64,000 nucleotides of DNA from Streptomyces sp. NBC_00510 (GTDB lineage Bacteria; Actinomycetota; Actinomycetes; Streptomycetales; Streptomycetaceae), in NCBI GenBank assembly GCA_036013505.1, contig CP107851.1:682001-746000 (forward strand), in the 5' to 3' direction. The position numbers and the translations under genes were made by a program. The first letter of the stretch is position 1. The number at the start of each line of letters is the position of its first letter. Positions 8,491 to 16,447 of this stretch are shown in pieces. The notes beneath the pieces were generated by a model. That model was given only the letters and a program-made list of their open reading frames with translations, had not been told where the DNA came from and made no database searches.

Positions 8491-9414
8491 TCAGCGGACG
8501 ATGTCGCCGGCGAGCTCCCACAGACGCTCGGCGTTCGCCGGGTCCAGCGCATAGCGGGCCACGCCGGGAACACCGAGCTTCGTGGGACGGGCGTCTACCA
8601 CCGGTGCCTGGTTGACATCCTCGAAGTAGCGGCCGCCGACCCCTTCGACCAGGGGCGACGCGGCGAGGAAAACAGTGGTCGCGGCACCCTGCTCGACCGT
8701 CTTGCGGTACGGCTCGGGTGTCCGCAGGCCGCCGGTGTGCCGCTGCAGGTTGGTCGCGATCGCACCCGGGTGCAGGGCGTTGGCCGTGATGCCCTCACCG
8801 GCCCAGCGGCGCTGCGCCTCGACGGCCAGAAGGACCTCCGCGGTCTTGGACTGCCCGTAGGCGGTGAGCGCGTCGTACGGGCGGAAACGGAAGTCGATGT
8901 CGTCGAAGACGACAGGGGAGAACAGGTGGCCACCGGAGGACACCGAGACCAGGCGCGCCCCGTCCGCGTCGGCGAGCGCGCGGTGCAGCCCCAGGGTCAG
9001 GGCGAAGTGCCCCAGGTAGTTGGTGGCGAACTGCTGTTCGTGTCCGGCGATGCCGCGCTCGAGCTCCGGCGGCATCATGATTCCGGCGTTGTTGATCAGG
9101 ACATGCAGCGGGCCCTGCCAGGCGGCGGTGAAGGCGCGTACCGACTCCAGGTCGGACACATCCAGGCGGGCGACGTGGATCGCGTCGTTCCCGGTCGCCT
9201 TGCGCAGGTCCGCTGCGGCCTGCTCGCCGGCCTCGGGACGGCGCACCGCGAGCGTGACCTCGGCCCCCCCGGCGGCCAGAGCGCGGGCGGTCTCGACGCC
9301 GATGCCCGAATTGGCCCCCGTGACGACCACGCGCTTGCCGGACAGGTCGACGCCCCCGATCACCTCGGAGGCGGTGCTGTCGCGGTCGAACGAGGTGGTG
9401 AAGAGCTGGGACAT
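8491..9414 (-). CDS. short-chain dehydrogenase/reductase (SDR family)
   Basis: A 307-residue SDR oxidoreductase. It shows the cofactor motif TGANSGIG at residues 32-39, the NNAG motif in HVLINNAGIMMPPE, the catalytic serine region LVSVSSGGHLFSP and the YxxxK pair in TAYGQSKTAEVLL. The length and the long C-terminal part resemble the retinol-dehydrogenase-like/WWOX-type branch common in actinobacteria. The start at 9414 is preferred over 9423 because AGGAGG lies ten bases upstream of the former but only one base from the latter. It is divergent from the XRE-type regulator at 9547, its likely controller. Substrate unknown. Confidence 0.87.
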   Translation of the reverse strand: MSQLFTTSFDRDSTASEVIGGVDLSGKRVVVTGANSGIGVETARALAAGGAEVTLAVRRPEAGEQAAADLRKATGNDAIHVARLDVSDLESVRAFTAAWQGPLHVLINNAGIMMPPELERGIAGHEQQFATNYLGHFALTLGLHRALADADGARLVSVSSGGHLFSPVVFDDIDFRFRPYDALTAYGQSKTAEVLLAVEAQRRWAGEGITANALHPGAIATNLQRHTGGLRTPEPYRKTVEQGAATTVFLAASPLVEGVGGRYFEDVNQAPVVDARPTKLGVPGVARYALDPANAERLWELAGDIVR

Positions 9415-9443
9415 ACGATGCATTCCTCCTGGTTCGCGGACTG

Positions 9444-9474
9444 TGCCGCCAGGCTGCACCGGATGCCGCCAGGC
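9444..9474. promoter_or_regulatory. 20-bp-phased direct repeats between SDR gene and regulator
   Basis: TGCCGCCAGGC occurs at 9444-9454 and again at 9464-9474, exactly 20 bases apart, in the 132-base divergent region between the SDR gene and the XRE-family regulator. Spacing of about two helical turns puts both copies on one DNA face. They are candidate binding sites for the adjacent regulator; no binding data exist here. Confidence 0.35.
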
Positions 9475-9546
9475 GGACCAGGACGGGCTGAGACTGGGAC
9501 CGGCAGGGCCACCCAGGGAACCGGAATGCCTTCGTACGCTGGAGAC

Positions 9547-10434
9547 ATGCCAGCCACCGAAGACGCCAACGCACTGGGTCGCTACCTGCGCGCCCGCAGG
9601 GAGCTCATCTCACCAGATGAGGCCGGCGTTCCCGATCAAGGCAACCGGCGCGTCCCGGGGCTGCGCCGCGAGGAGGTCGCCTTTCTCGCGGGCATCAGTT
9701 CCGACTACTACAACCGCCTGGAGCAGGGCCGCGACAAGAATCCCTCCGAGCAGGTCCTGCGCAGCATCGCTCGCGCCCTGCGGCTGGACGAGGAGGCCAC
9801 GGCCTACCTGCTGCAGATCGCCGCACCGAAGGGCCCGCAGCGCAAGCGGCCCCGCAGGCCCGAGAAGGTCAGCGACGGCATTCGCACCCTCATCGACTCC
9901 TGGCCGCTCACGCCGGCATACGTCCACGGCAAGTACATGGACATACTTGCCGCCAACGACCTCGCTGTCGCGCTCTCGCCATTCAACGCCCCCGGCCACA
10001 ACGGCATACTCGCCGCATTCCTGGAACCCGAGATGCGAGAGCTCCATCAGGACTGGGACGACATGACCGCCCGGGTCGTCCCCTACCTGCGCTCCATCGT
10101 CGGCGCCGACATCCACGACCCGCGACTCGTCGAGATCGTCGGTGAGCTCACCCTGAGCAGTGAACGTTTCCGTACGCTCTGGGCCCGCCAGGACGTCAAG
10201 CACAAGACCACCGGCACCACCTTGTTCCGCCACCCCCAGGCCGGCCCGCTGGAACTGCGCTACGAAAAGCTGCTCATACCGGGCGCCGGGCAAACGCTGA
10301 TCACCTACCACGCGCAGCCGGGCAGCGCCTCCGAGGAACGCCTACGCCTGCTCGCCAGCATGCACGCCCCAGACCGTGCCGGCAGTTCACCGGCTGCCGC
10401 CGACCAGCCTGCCCGCGGCAACACCACCCAGTGA
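9547..10434 (+). CDS. XRE-family (MmyB-like) transcriptional regulator
   Basis: A 295-residue regulator with an N-terminal helix-turn-helix (LGRYLRARRELISP ... RVPGLRREEVAFLAGIS followed by YYNRLEQGRD) and a C-terminal MmyB-like ligand-binding region (DSWPLTPAYVHGKYMDILAAN, FRTLWARQDVK, LRYEKLLIPG). The MmyB/PAS-like domain is thought to bind a small lipophilic ligand. The gene sits divergently from an SDR gene, an arrangement frequently seen for this family in Streptomyces, where the regulator usually controls the neighbour. ATG 9547 is taken as start although its GGAG is only two bases away; the in-frame ATG at 9523 is the alternative. Confidence 0.85.
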   Translation: MPATEDANALGRYLRARRELISPDEAGVPDQGNRRVPGLRREEVAFLAGISSDYYNRLEQGRDKNPSEQVLRSIARALRLDEEATAYLLQIAAPKGPQRKRPRRPEKVSDGIRTLIDSWPLTPAYVHGKYMDILAANDLAVALSPFNAPGHNGILAAFLEPEMRELHQDWDDMTARVVPYLRSIVGADIHDPRLVEIVGELTLSSERFRTLWARQDVKHKTTGTTLFRHPQAGPLELRYEKLLIPGAGQTLITYHAQPGSASEERLRLLASMHAPDRAGSSPAAADQPARGNTTQ

Positions 10435-10493
10435 CGGACACGCTGTCGTAACCGTGCGACGACCCTCCGCTCACGGCCGTCCCTGCCCATCGG

Positions 10494-10790
10494 AGCTCTC
10501 GTTGGGTCGCGGCCCGAACCAGCCGCATCCACGTCTCGGCGAACGTCACAAACCTGCCCCTGCGACCACCGGCGATGCTCGCCCGGACGGCGGCGAGCCT
10601 CGACATCCTGTCCGGGGGCCGGTTCGAGTTCGGACTCGGCGCGGGCGCCTTCCCCGACGCCGTGCACTGCATGGGCGGCCCCCGTCTCAGCCCTGGGCAG
10701 GGCGTCGAGGCGCTCGACGAGGCGATCGACATCCTCCGCGGCGCCCGGCAAAGCGGCGAGCACGGCTCCCTGCGTTTCCAGGACAAGCGG
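10494..10790 (+). pseudogene. fragment of an LLM-class flavin-dependent oxidoreductase
   Basis: Translation of this frame gives VAARTSRIHVSANVTNLPLR, then MLARTAASLDILSGGRFEFG, LGAGAF and SPGQGVEALDEAIDILRG. These are the central segments of luciferase-like monooxygenases of the coenzyme F420- or FMN-dependent type. Both the N-terminal and C-terminal halves are missing and no ribosome site precedes it. I read it as a deletion remnant of about 95 codons from a gene of about 300. The rest of the stretch from 10435 to 11136 shows nothing gene-like. Confidence 0.65.
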
Positions 10791-11136
10791 CGTAGTGGTG
10801 CGATGCCCTCCGTGGTCACCCGCTGGCATCGCGGGGACTACGTCCGGCTGCTCCCGGCATGTGCGACGCCCGGCTGAGTGACAAGCGCCCTCGGCCTACC
10901 CATCGGGGGAAGGGAACGCGCTGCCCCACAGTTGTCCTTTCCGAGGAGTCGAAAACGGCGCTCGTCCCGGTCTCGTTGACAACGGCAGCAGCAGGGCGGA
11001 TGCCACTGCGAGATTCAGACACGGCAACCGTCGTGCAACGACGTGCCCTGCCGTCCGGTGCCCGGAGGTGTGCTGAATCTCTGCCCGGCCCTCAGTCCCC
11101 GTCAGCAGGCAACCTACCTCAATGGGAGTTTCCGGA

Positions 11137-11523
11137 ATGCCCGCTTCACCATCCGCGCAGTGCAAGGAACGCACCATCGACGACAGCACCTGTCCGAATC
11201 TGCTGGGCGCGCTGGAGCTTGTCGGGCGACGTTGGACAGGAGGAATTCTGGCGGCCGCCGCACATGGGGCCCGGCGCCACGGGGAGTTCCGAGCGATGGT
11301 CGGTGGTATTTCCGACCGCCTACTGACGCAGCGCCTGAAGGAGCTGGCCGCCGAGGGACTGATCGAGCGCACGGTGATGCCGACCACGCCCGTGCAGATC
11401 CGTTACAGCCTGACCCCGGACGGCCAATCACTGCTGAGCGCACTCCAACCCCTGGCCCAGTGGATGGCCCACCGCTCCGTCCGGGCGGGCGCGGCACAAT
11501 CACCCGTCCACCGCCCCGGCTGA
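11137..11523 (+). CDS. HxlR-family transcriptional regulator
   Basis: A 128-residue winged-helix regulator of the HxlR/DUF24 family. The typical layout is intact: a cysteine near the N-terminus (CPNLLGALELVGRRWTGGIL), then the recognition region RHGEFRAMVGGISDRLLTQR and LKELAAEGLIERTV, and a C-terminal dimerisation helix. HxlR proteins often sense quinones, aldehydes or oxidants through that cysteine and control a neighbouring oxidoreductase or efflux pump. ATG 11137 is chosen because GGGAG at 11125-11129 is well placed; ATG 11122 lacks a site. Immediately downstream lies the tail of an MFS transporter, probably its former target. Confidence 0.85.
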   Translation: MPASPSAQCKERTIDDSTCPNLLGALELVGRRWTGGILAAAAHGARRHGEFRAMVGGISDRLLTQRLKELAAEGLIERTVMPTTPVQIRYSLTPDGQSLLSALQPLAQWMAHRSVRAGAAQSPVHRPG

Positions 11524-11596
11524 CCGCTTGGGGCAGCGGCACACTGCCGCCAACGGTGGCGGAGACACCCGCACCCGTCGTTTTCCCTCCGTGTAA

Positions 11597-11770
11597 ACCA
11601 TTGGCGGGGCTTTCGGCACCGCCATCGTGGGCAACATCATCACCGGGCACACTCCCCCGAGCGGGCTGCCTGCGGAAAGCGGCTGCACCTGGGCGTTCGC
11701 CACACTCGCACTCGCCGCTCTCGCTGCCTCCGCGGTCTCCCTCCCGATACCCGCATCGGGCAGACCGACG
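11597..11770 (+). pseudogene. C-terminal remnant of an MFS transporter
   Basis: Directly after a stop codon (11594-11596) this frame reads TIGGAFGTAIVGNIITGH, then CTWAFATLALAALAASAVSL. This is the pattern of the last transmembrane helices of a DHA1/DHA2-type major facilitator exporter. The ten or so preceding helices are absent. HxlR regulators are frequently linked to such exporters, which supports the reading. The following 430 bases up to the NTF2-like gene contain no further gene. Confidence 0.55.
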
Positions 11771-11990
11771 GCCGTGCACCCGGCGAGAGCCCCGCGGGTA
11801 CCGTCACGGCCGGCGACACGACACCCCCATGGGCACGCGAGGGCCGACCGGGCGTCCGGACCCCTATCGAGTCGCCGGCCGGCCGGTTGGGCGGTCGACT
11901 CACTGCGTCAGCGACCCGCGTGGGTGGCGTCGAGGCGACAGGTTCATCAGCTCTATCGCCGACGATCTCGTAAGAGCCGTACCCCCTCTC

Positions 11991-12058
11991 GAACGATCGC
12001 TACAAATATTCCCCCATCTGAGGCAGGAAATTCGGACGATTTTTTTGACGCATCGTTC
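11991..12058 (+). promoter_or_regulatory. widely spaced inverted repeat in an AT-rich promoter region
   Basis: GAACGAT at 11991-11997 and ATCGTTC at 12052-12058 form an inverted repeat flanking an unusually AT-rich stretch (including ATTTTTTTGACG) upstream of the secreted NTF2-like protein and the Gfo/Idh/MocA gene. The same ATCGTTC core appears upstream of the decayed paralogous locus at 5698-5704. A shared regulator with two half-sites is possible; the promoter itself could not be placed with confidence. Confidence 0.35.
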
Positions 12059-12203
12059 CACATAAGGTTCACTGGCTGACGTGACCGGGTCGCGACCGAC
12101 CGGTAGTGCGGCGCTTCCTCGGTGAGCGCCAAGTCGGTAGCCCACAGGCCCGGAACTCAACGACCGTCGCCCGCGCACGGATGCGGCGCCGAAAGGACAC
12201 AGC

Positions 12204-12815
12204 ATGAGCAAGCAGGAATCCCGCACGCCCTCCGCATGGCGTTCGCGTGTGGTCGGCGCAGCCGCCGTGGCCGCGCTGCTGGCCGGCGGGGGCGCGGGCG
12301 CGGCCGCCTGGGCCTCCCAGCCCGCATCCGCCGCGTACCACCCGGCGCAGTCCGCTGCGGCACACAACGCGGCCACTGTGCAGCGGCTCGCCGACATCGA
12401 GGACATCCGCCAGGTGAAGGCGCGCTACTTCCGCTACCTCGACAGCAAGCAGTGGTCCAAGCTGGCCGCTCTCTTCACCGCCCACCCCACCATCGACGTG
12501 GGCGCGAAGTACAGCAGCGGCAAGGAGCTCGCCGAGAAGACGGCAGCGCTCCTGGGGAACGCCCCCACCGCCCACCAGGGCTTCCTGCCCGAGATCCAGG
12601 TGCACGGAAACCGTGCCACGGCGATCTGGGCGATGGAGGACTACGTGAGCTTCCCGGCCGGATCCAGCTACAAGAACGGCTTCCATGGCTACGGCGAGTA
12701 CCGCGACACCTATCAGCGGATCCACGGCCACTGGTACATCTCCAGCACCGTGCTGTCCCGGTTCCGGGTGGACACCGTCCCCAACTGGACGCCGTCCACC
12801 GCAGCGAAGAAGTAA
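12204..12815 (+). CDS. secreted NTF2-like (SnoaL-like) protein
   Basis: A 203-residue protein with an export signal: basic start (MSKQESRTPSAWRSR), hydrophobic core VVGAAAVAALLAGGGAGAAA and a likely cleavage after QPASA. The mature part is an NTF2/SnoaL-like fold (ADIEDIRQVKARYFRYLDSK, WSKLAALFTAHPTIDVG, and the closing HGHWYISSTVLSRFRVD). RYFRYLDSKQW is typical of the SnoaL-like_4 type, which includes bile-acid dehydratase-like and scytalone-dehydratase-like enzymes. AAAGGA precedes ATG 12204. The Gfo/Idh/MocA gene follows 65 bases later, so the two are probably co-transcribed. Secretion of this fold is unusual beside a cytoplasmic dehydrogenase. Confidence 0.78.
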   Translation: MSKQESRTPSAWRSRVVGAAAVAALLAGGGAGAAAWASQPASAAYHPAQSAAAHNAATVQRLADIEDIRQVKARYFRYLDSKQWSKLAALFTAHPTIDVGAKYSSGKELAEKTAALLGNAPTAHQGFLPEIQVHGNRATAIWAMEDYVSFPAGSSYKNGFHGYGEYRDTYQRIHGHWYISSTVLSRFRVDTVPNWTPSTAAKK

Positions 12816-12880
12816 CACCAACCACTTCCCCCTCGGCCCGCACAGGGCCCGTCTCACAGCCCGTCTCACAGGAGTACAAC

Positions 12881-13981
12881 ATGAGCACCATCGGTGTCGG
12901 CATCATCGGCGGCAGCCCGGGCGGCTGGGCCTCCATCAGCCACATCCCCGCCCTCAAGGCACTGCCGGACTTCACACTGCGCGCCGTCAGCACCTCCCGC
13001 CGCGAGTCCGCAGAGGCGGCCATGCGGGAGTTCGGCATCGAGGCGGCCTACGACAACCACGCCGACCTCGTGGCCCACCCTGGAATAGACGTCGTCGTGG
13101 TGGCGGTCAAGGTCCCCCACCACCGGGAACTCATCTCCGCCGCGATCGACGCCGGCAAGACCGTCTACAGCGAGTGGCCGCTGGCTCTGAACCTGGCGGA
13201 GGCCACCGAGCTCACCCGGCGCGCCGAGGCCGCCGGGGTGCACACCGCCATCGGCCTGCAGGGGCGCTTCCACCCCGAACTGCGCTACGTGCGCGATCTG
13301 ATCCAGGACGGCAGGATCGGCCGGGTCATCGGCACCTCCCTCGTCGCCTCCGGCATGGTCTGGAACGGGCAGACCACCAAGGCCCACACTTACTGGTACG
13401 ACGAGACCCAGGGCGCCACCCCCCTGTCCGGCGCTGCCCTGCACGCCATCGACGCACTCAACGTCACCCTCGGAGAATTCGACCACCTGTCGGCCAACCT
13501 CGTGCGAGGCCGCACGGAGGTGACCGTGACCGATGACGGCAACACCATCGTCCCGGTGACCGCCCCGGACCAGATCTCGGTCATAGGCACCCTGGAGAAC
13601 GGCGCCGCGGCCTCGGTCTTCTACCGCGGCGGCGCCTCTCGCGGAGACAACTTCCGCTGGGAGATCAACGGCACCGACGGCGACATCGTCCTGACCGCTC
13701 CCTGGGGCAACATCCAGGTCACCGACCTCACGCTCCAGGCCGGCTTCGGCGAAGATGCCATCGTGGCCAAGCTCGACGTGCCCGCCGAGTACTCCGCCGG
13801 TATCCCCGACAGCCTCGTCGGCCCCGCCAGGAACGTCGCCGCGCTCTACACCCACCTGGGACGGGACCTCCGCGAAGGCACCCACACAGCCCCGGACTTC
13901 ACCTACGCCCACACACGCCACGAGCTGATGGACGCCATTGGCAACTCGTCCCGGCAGCAGACCGCGCAGATCCTCGGCTGA
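12881..13981 (+). CDS. Gfo/Idh/MocA-family NAD(P)-dependent oxidoreductase
   Basis: A 366-residue enzyme with an N-terminal Rossmann domain (VGIIGGSPGGWASISHIPAL) and the family hallmark near residue 90, KTVYSEWPLALNL, where the usual EKP catalytic-lysine motif reads SEWP. The active-site lysine is thus replaced, as in the plant and fungal galactose-dehydrogenase-like members with atypical motifs. The C-terminal alpha/beta domain includes SGAALHAIDALN, with the conserved histidine. GGAG stands six bases before ATG 12881. A 30-residue copy of its C-terminus lies at 5838-5942, showing that the window once held a second paralogue. The substrate is probably a sugar or cyclitol, but the changed motif makes this uncertain. 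Confidence 0.85.
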   Translation: MSTIGVGIIGGSPGGWASISHIPALKALPDFTLRAVSTSRRESAEAAMREFGIEAAYDNHADLVAHPGIDVVVVAVKVPHHRELISAAIDAGKTVYSEWPLALNLAEATELTRRAEAAGVHTAIGLQGRFHPELRYVRDLIQDGRIGRVIGTSLVASGMVWNGQTTKAHTYWYDETQGATPLSGAALHAIDALNVTLGEFDHLSANLVRGRTEVTVTDDGNTIVPVTAPDQISVIGTLENGAAASVFYRGGASRGDNFRWEINGTDGDIVLTAPWGNIQVTDLTLQAGFGEDAIVAKLDVPAEYSAGIPDSLVGPARNVAALYTHLGRDLREGTHTAPDFTYAHTRHELMDAIGNSSRQQTAQILG

Positions 13982-14436
13982 CCTCGCGAGGTACGCCCTT
14001 TCGCTCCCTTGGGGTACGGACAGCTCTGAGGCAAAACTTTAACGAACGCTCGCTATTGCATCGGCGCCGGCTCCACACCATCACCAGGCTGGGCGCCAAG
14101 AGTGTGGGGCGGGTTCGCCCGTGCCGGCGCCGATGCCCCTCGCCTGGGATGACGCACCCTGCCAGGAGCCGACTGCCATGGCACGCGGGGACACGCCAAA
14201 CGTCACTAACCAGGGATTAGCCACTTACCATCCGATTGACGGACGAAGATTGTGTCGGCACCGTTGGCGACATTCCGACTCGGGACCTCCCGACTCACTC
14301 AGTTGAGCCAGCCCTCAGCTCGAGGCGCCGGCAGGTCCCGTGCCGGGGCCGAGGCGAGAGGCGGCAAACCGAATGTCTCCCAACGGCGGCGTCACTTCCG
14401 AGAGCCATGCAACGACCACGACGGAGAAGACACGTA
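13982..14436. other. intergenic stretch without recognisable genes
   Basis: Between the Gfo/Idh/MocA gene and the orphan coding-like block I see no credible gene. An AT-rich island around 14030-14055 contains TTTAACGAACG, which shares the AACGAACG octamer with the complement of 5701-5708. Otherwise nothing is recognised. Confidence 0.3.
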
Positions 14437-14640
14437 TGCACAGCACCACGTCCCGCGGCGTCCCCGGCGGGCTCTGCTGCGGCAGGCGCCGCTGGTCGGC
14501 CGCGCGCAGCGCGACCTCCGTGCCCTTCAAGGCGTTCGCGCGGGAGATGATCCCGGCGGTGATTCTGTCGAACTCCAGGGCCGAGCCCCGGGTGTAGCCG
14601 GGCACGTCGACCGCCGCAGTGATGCTGGTGGGGCCGGCTC
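14437..14640 (-). pseudogene. orphan coding-like fragment, family unknown
   Basis: On the minus strand a stretch with strong third-position GC reads SITAAVDVPGYTRGSALEFD, then RITAGIISRANALKGTEVAL. It looks like part of a real protein, but no start, ribosome site or complete domain is visible. The frame extends about 150 codons (14315-14782), with the flanks losing coding character. I do not recognise the family. It may be another deletion remnant. The remaining bases up to thiE (14641-14881) hold nothing recognisable. Confidence 0.3.
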
Positions 14641-14881
14641 CATGCCCGCGCCAACGCAGCACGCCGAGCCGGCACTGGGGTAGAGGCGGAAGCTCTACCG
14701 AAGCTGCGGGCCGATCACGATACTCAGTTGGTTTATGGGGATCGACGGGAACAATTGATTTTGGATTGGCTGGTGTAGGCACGGCGCTGGAATCGTGCCC
14801 GATACGGACCGTTCACCGAGCCGATCTCCTTGTCGGTCCTGCGCTAAGCCGAGCGATCAACTGGCCTGCGGATTCGCACCG

Positions 14882-15571
14882 TCAGGCGAGGTGCCTCTCC
14901 CGGCTCCGGGTCGGCACACGGCCCCAGGCGAGGGCGTACGCGCGGGCCGCGGCACGGGGGTCCTCGGCGGCGCAGATGCCGGACACGACGGCCGCTCCCG
15001 CTGCCCCGACCTCCCGCAGTCGCGGAAGGTCGGCCGGGGTCACGCCGCCGATGGCCACGGCGGGCAGTGCGCTGAGCCGGGCGAGGCGGGCGAAGCCGTC
15101 AAGGCCGAGCGAGGGCGGGGCGTCCGCCTTGGTCAGGGTCGCGTGCAGCGCGCCGATGCCGACGTGGTGGACGCCTGCCGGATCCTGGGCGGCGGCGCGC
15201 AGTTCCCCGGAGGTGGCGGCGCTGAGGCCCAGGACCGCGTGCGGTCCGATCAGTTCGCGGACGGCGCCCGGAGGCAGGTCCGACTGCCCGATGTGGACGC
15301 CCGACACGCGGATGCCCCCGGCGCGGGCGGCCAGGAACACGTCCACCCGGTCGTTGACGATCAACGCCACGCGCTCCGGGAGGACCGCGGCCACTTCCGT
15401 GACCGCGCGCAGGAAGGCACCGCCGTCGGCGTGCTTCTCGCGGATCTGCACCGCGGTGACACCGCCCGCCACCGCCTGGGCGACCGTCTCGGCAACACCG
15501 CGGTCCCGGGCCCGGCACTGGTCCGCGTCCGTGACCAGGTAGACCGACAGATCGACCGGCATCACCGTCAT
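14882..15571 (-). CDS. thiE: thiamin-phosphate synthase ThiE
   Basis: A 229-residue TIM-barrel enzyme that joins HMP-pyrophosphate to HET-phosphate to make thiamin phosphate. Family motifs are in order: YLVTDADQ at the start, [11 protein letters not shown] (pyrophosphate-binding QxRxK), [38 protein letters not shown] and the final [18 protein letters not shown]. It is the last gene of the cytX-thiM-thiE operon; its ATG 15571 overlaps the thiM stop by ATGA. Control by the upstream TPP riboswitch is expected. Confidence 0.95.
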   Translation of the reverse strand: MTVMPVDLSVYLVTDADQCRARDRGVAETVAQAVAGGVTAVQIREKHADGGAFLRAVTEVAAVLPERVALIVNDRVDVFLAARAGGIRVSGVHIGQSDLPPGAVRELIGPHAVLGLSAATSGELRAAAQDPAGVHHVGIGALHATLTKADAPPSLGLDGFARLARLSALPAVAIGGVTPADLPRLREVGAAGAAVVSGICAAEDPRAAARAYALAWGRVPTRSRERHLA

Positions 15572-16377
15572 GACACGGCCGCCCGCTCGGCGATGTCGGA
15601 CTCCCGCAGCGCGGCGAGCGCGTCCAGGAACTCGACGGCGAAACTGCCGGGACCGGCAGCCCTCTTCGCGGCCAGTTCGGCGGCGACCGTGTAGGTGGTG
15701 ACGGCCGCCACCGTCGAGGCGAACCGGTCCTCGTCCACCGCCGCGTAGGCGGCCATCACCGCGCCCAGTGCGCAGCCCCCGCCGGTCACCCGGGTGAGCA
15801 GGGCGTCTCCGTTGGCGATGCGGGCCGTACGCACGCCGTCGGTGATGAAGTCCACGGGTCCGGAGACGGCGACCACGCCGCCGGTCGCGCCGGCCAGGCG
15901 CTGTGCCGTCTCCTCCGCCGCCTCGACGCCGTCGGAGGAGTCCACTCCGCGACCGCCGCCGCCCGCTCCCGCCAGCGCGATGATCTCCGAGGCGTTGCCC
16001 CGTACGACCGTCGGCCGCAGTTCGAGGAGCTCGCGTGCCAGCGCGGTGCGCACGGGCAGCGCACCGACCGCCACCGGGTCGAGCACCCACGGGGTGCCGG
16101 CCGGGGCAGCCGCCTGCGCGGCCTCGACCATGGCGGTGCGCTGCTCGGCGTGCGGGGTGCCGAGGTTGACCAGGACCCCCGAGGCGACCTGGGCGAACGG
16201 TCCGGCCTCCCCCGGGATGTCGACCATGGCGGGTGAGGCGCCCAGCGCCAGCAGGACGTTGGCGGTGAACCCCGTCACCACCGAGTTGGTCAGGCACTGG
16301 ACCAGCGGGGAGTGGTCCCGTACGCGCGTGAGCGCCTGCGCGTCGAAGGCGGTGTGATCGGCGGGAGTCGGGGGCAT
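15568..16377 (-). CDS. thiM: hydroxyethylthiazole kinase ThiM
   Basis: A 269-residue ribokinase-fold kinase that phosphorylates 4-methyl-5-hydroxyethylthiazole in thiamin salvage. Characteristic segments are [56 protein letters not shown] and the anion-hole/base region [15 protein letters not shown] containing the catalytic cysteine. AAGGAG lies about ten bases upstream of ATG 16377. It overlaps thiE and follows cytX by 70 bases, forming a salvage operon that imports HMP and reuses the thiazole moiety. Confidence 0.95.
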   Translation of the reverse strand: MPPTPADHTAFDAQALTRVRDHSPLVQCLTNSVVTGFTANVLLALGASPAMVDIPGEAGPFAQVASGVLVNLGTPHAEQRTAMVEAAQAAAPAGTPWVLDPVAVGALPVRTALARELLELRPTVVRGNASEIIALAGAGGGGRGVDSSDGVEAAEETAQRLAGATGGVVAVSGPVDFITDGVRTARIANGDALLTRVTGGGCALGAVMAAYAAVDEDRFASTVAAVTTYTVAAELAAKRAAGPGSFAVEFLDALAALRESDIAERAAVS

Positions 16378-16447
16378 GCGGTGTCGCTCCTTGGGGGACG
16401 GACGTGTGCGGGCGCCTGCGACGGTCGGCGGTTTGCGACGCGGCGGC

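Noticed and set aside
8428..9546. Plus-strand extension of the MmyB-like regulator to 668 residues
   Set aside because: It is a shadow of the SDR gene on the other strand; the regulator domain starts only after 9547.
12122..12880. Long upstream extension in frame with the Gfo/Idh/MocA gene
   Set aside because: It overlaps the well-supported secreted NTF2-like gene in another frame and lacks family similarity; the gene has its own ribosome site at 12871.
14030..14055. TetR-type operator around AACGAACGCTCGCTA
   Set aside because: It is not a proper inverted repeat and no gene start follows within reach.
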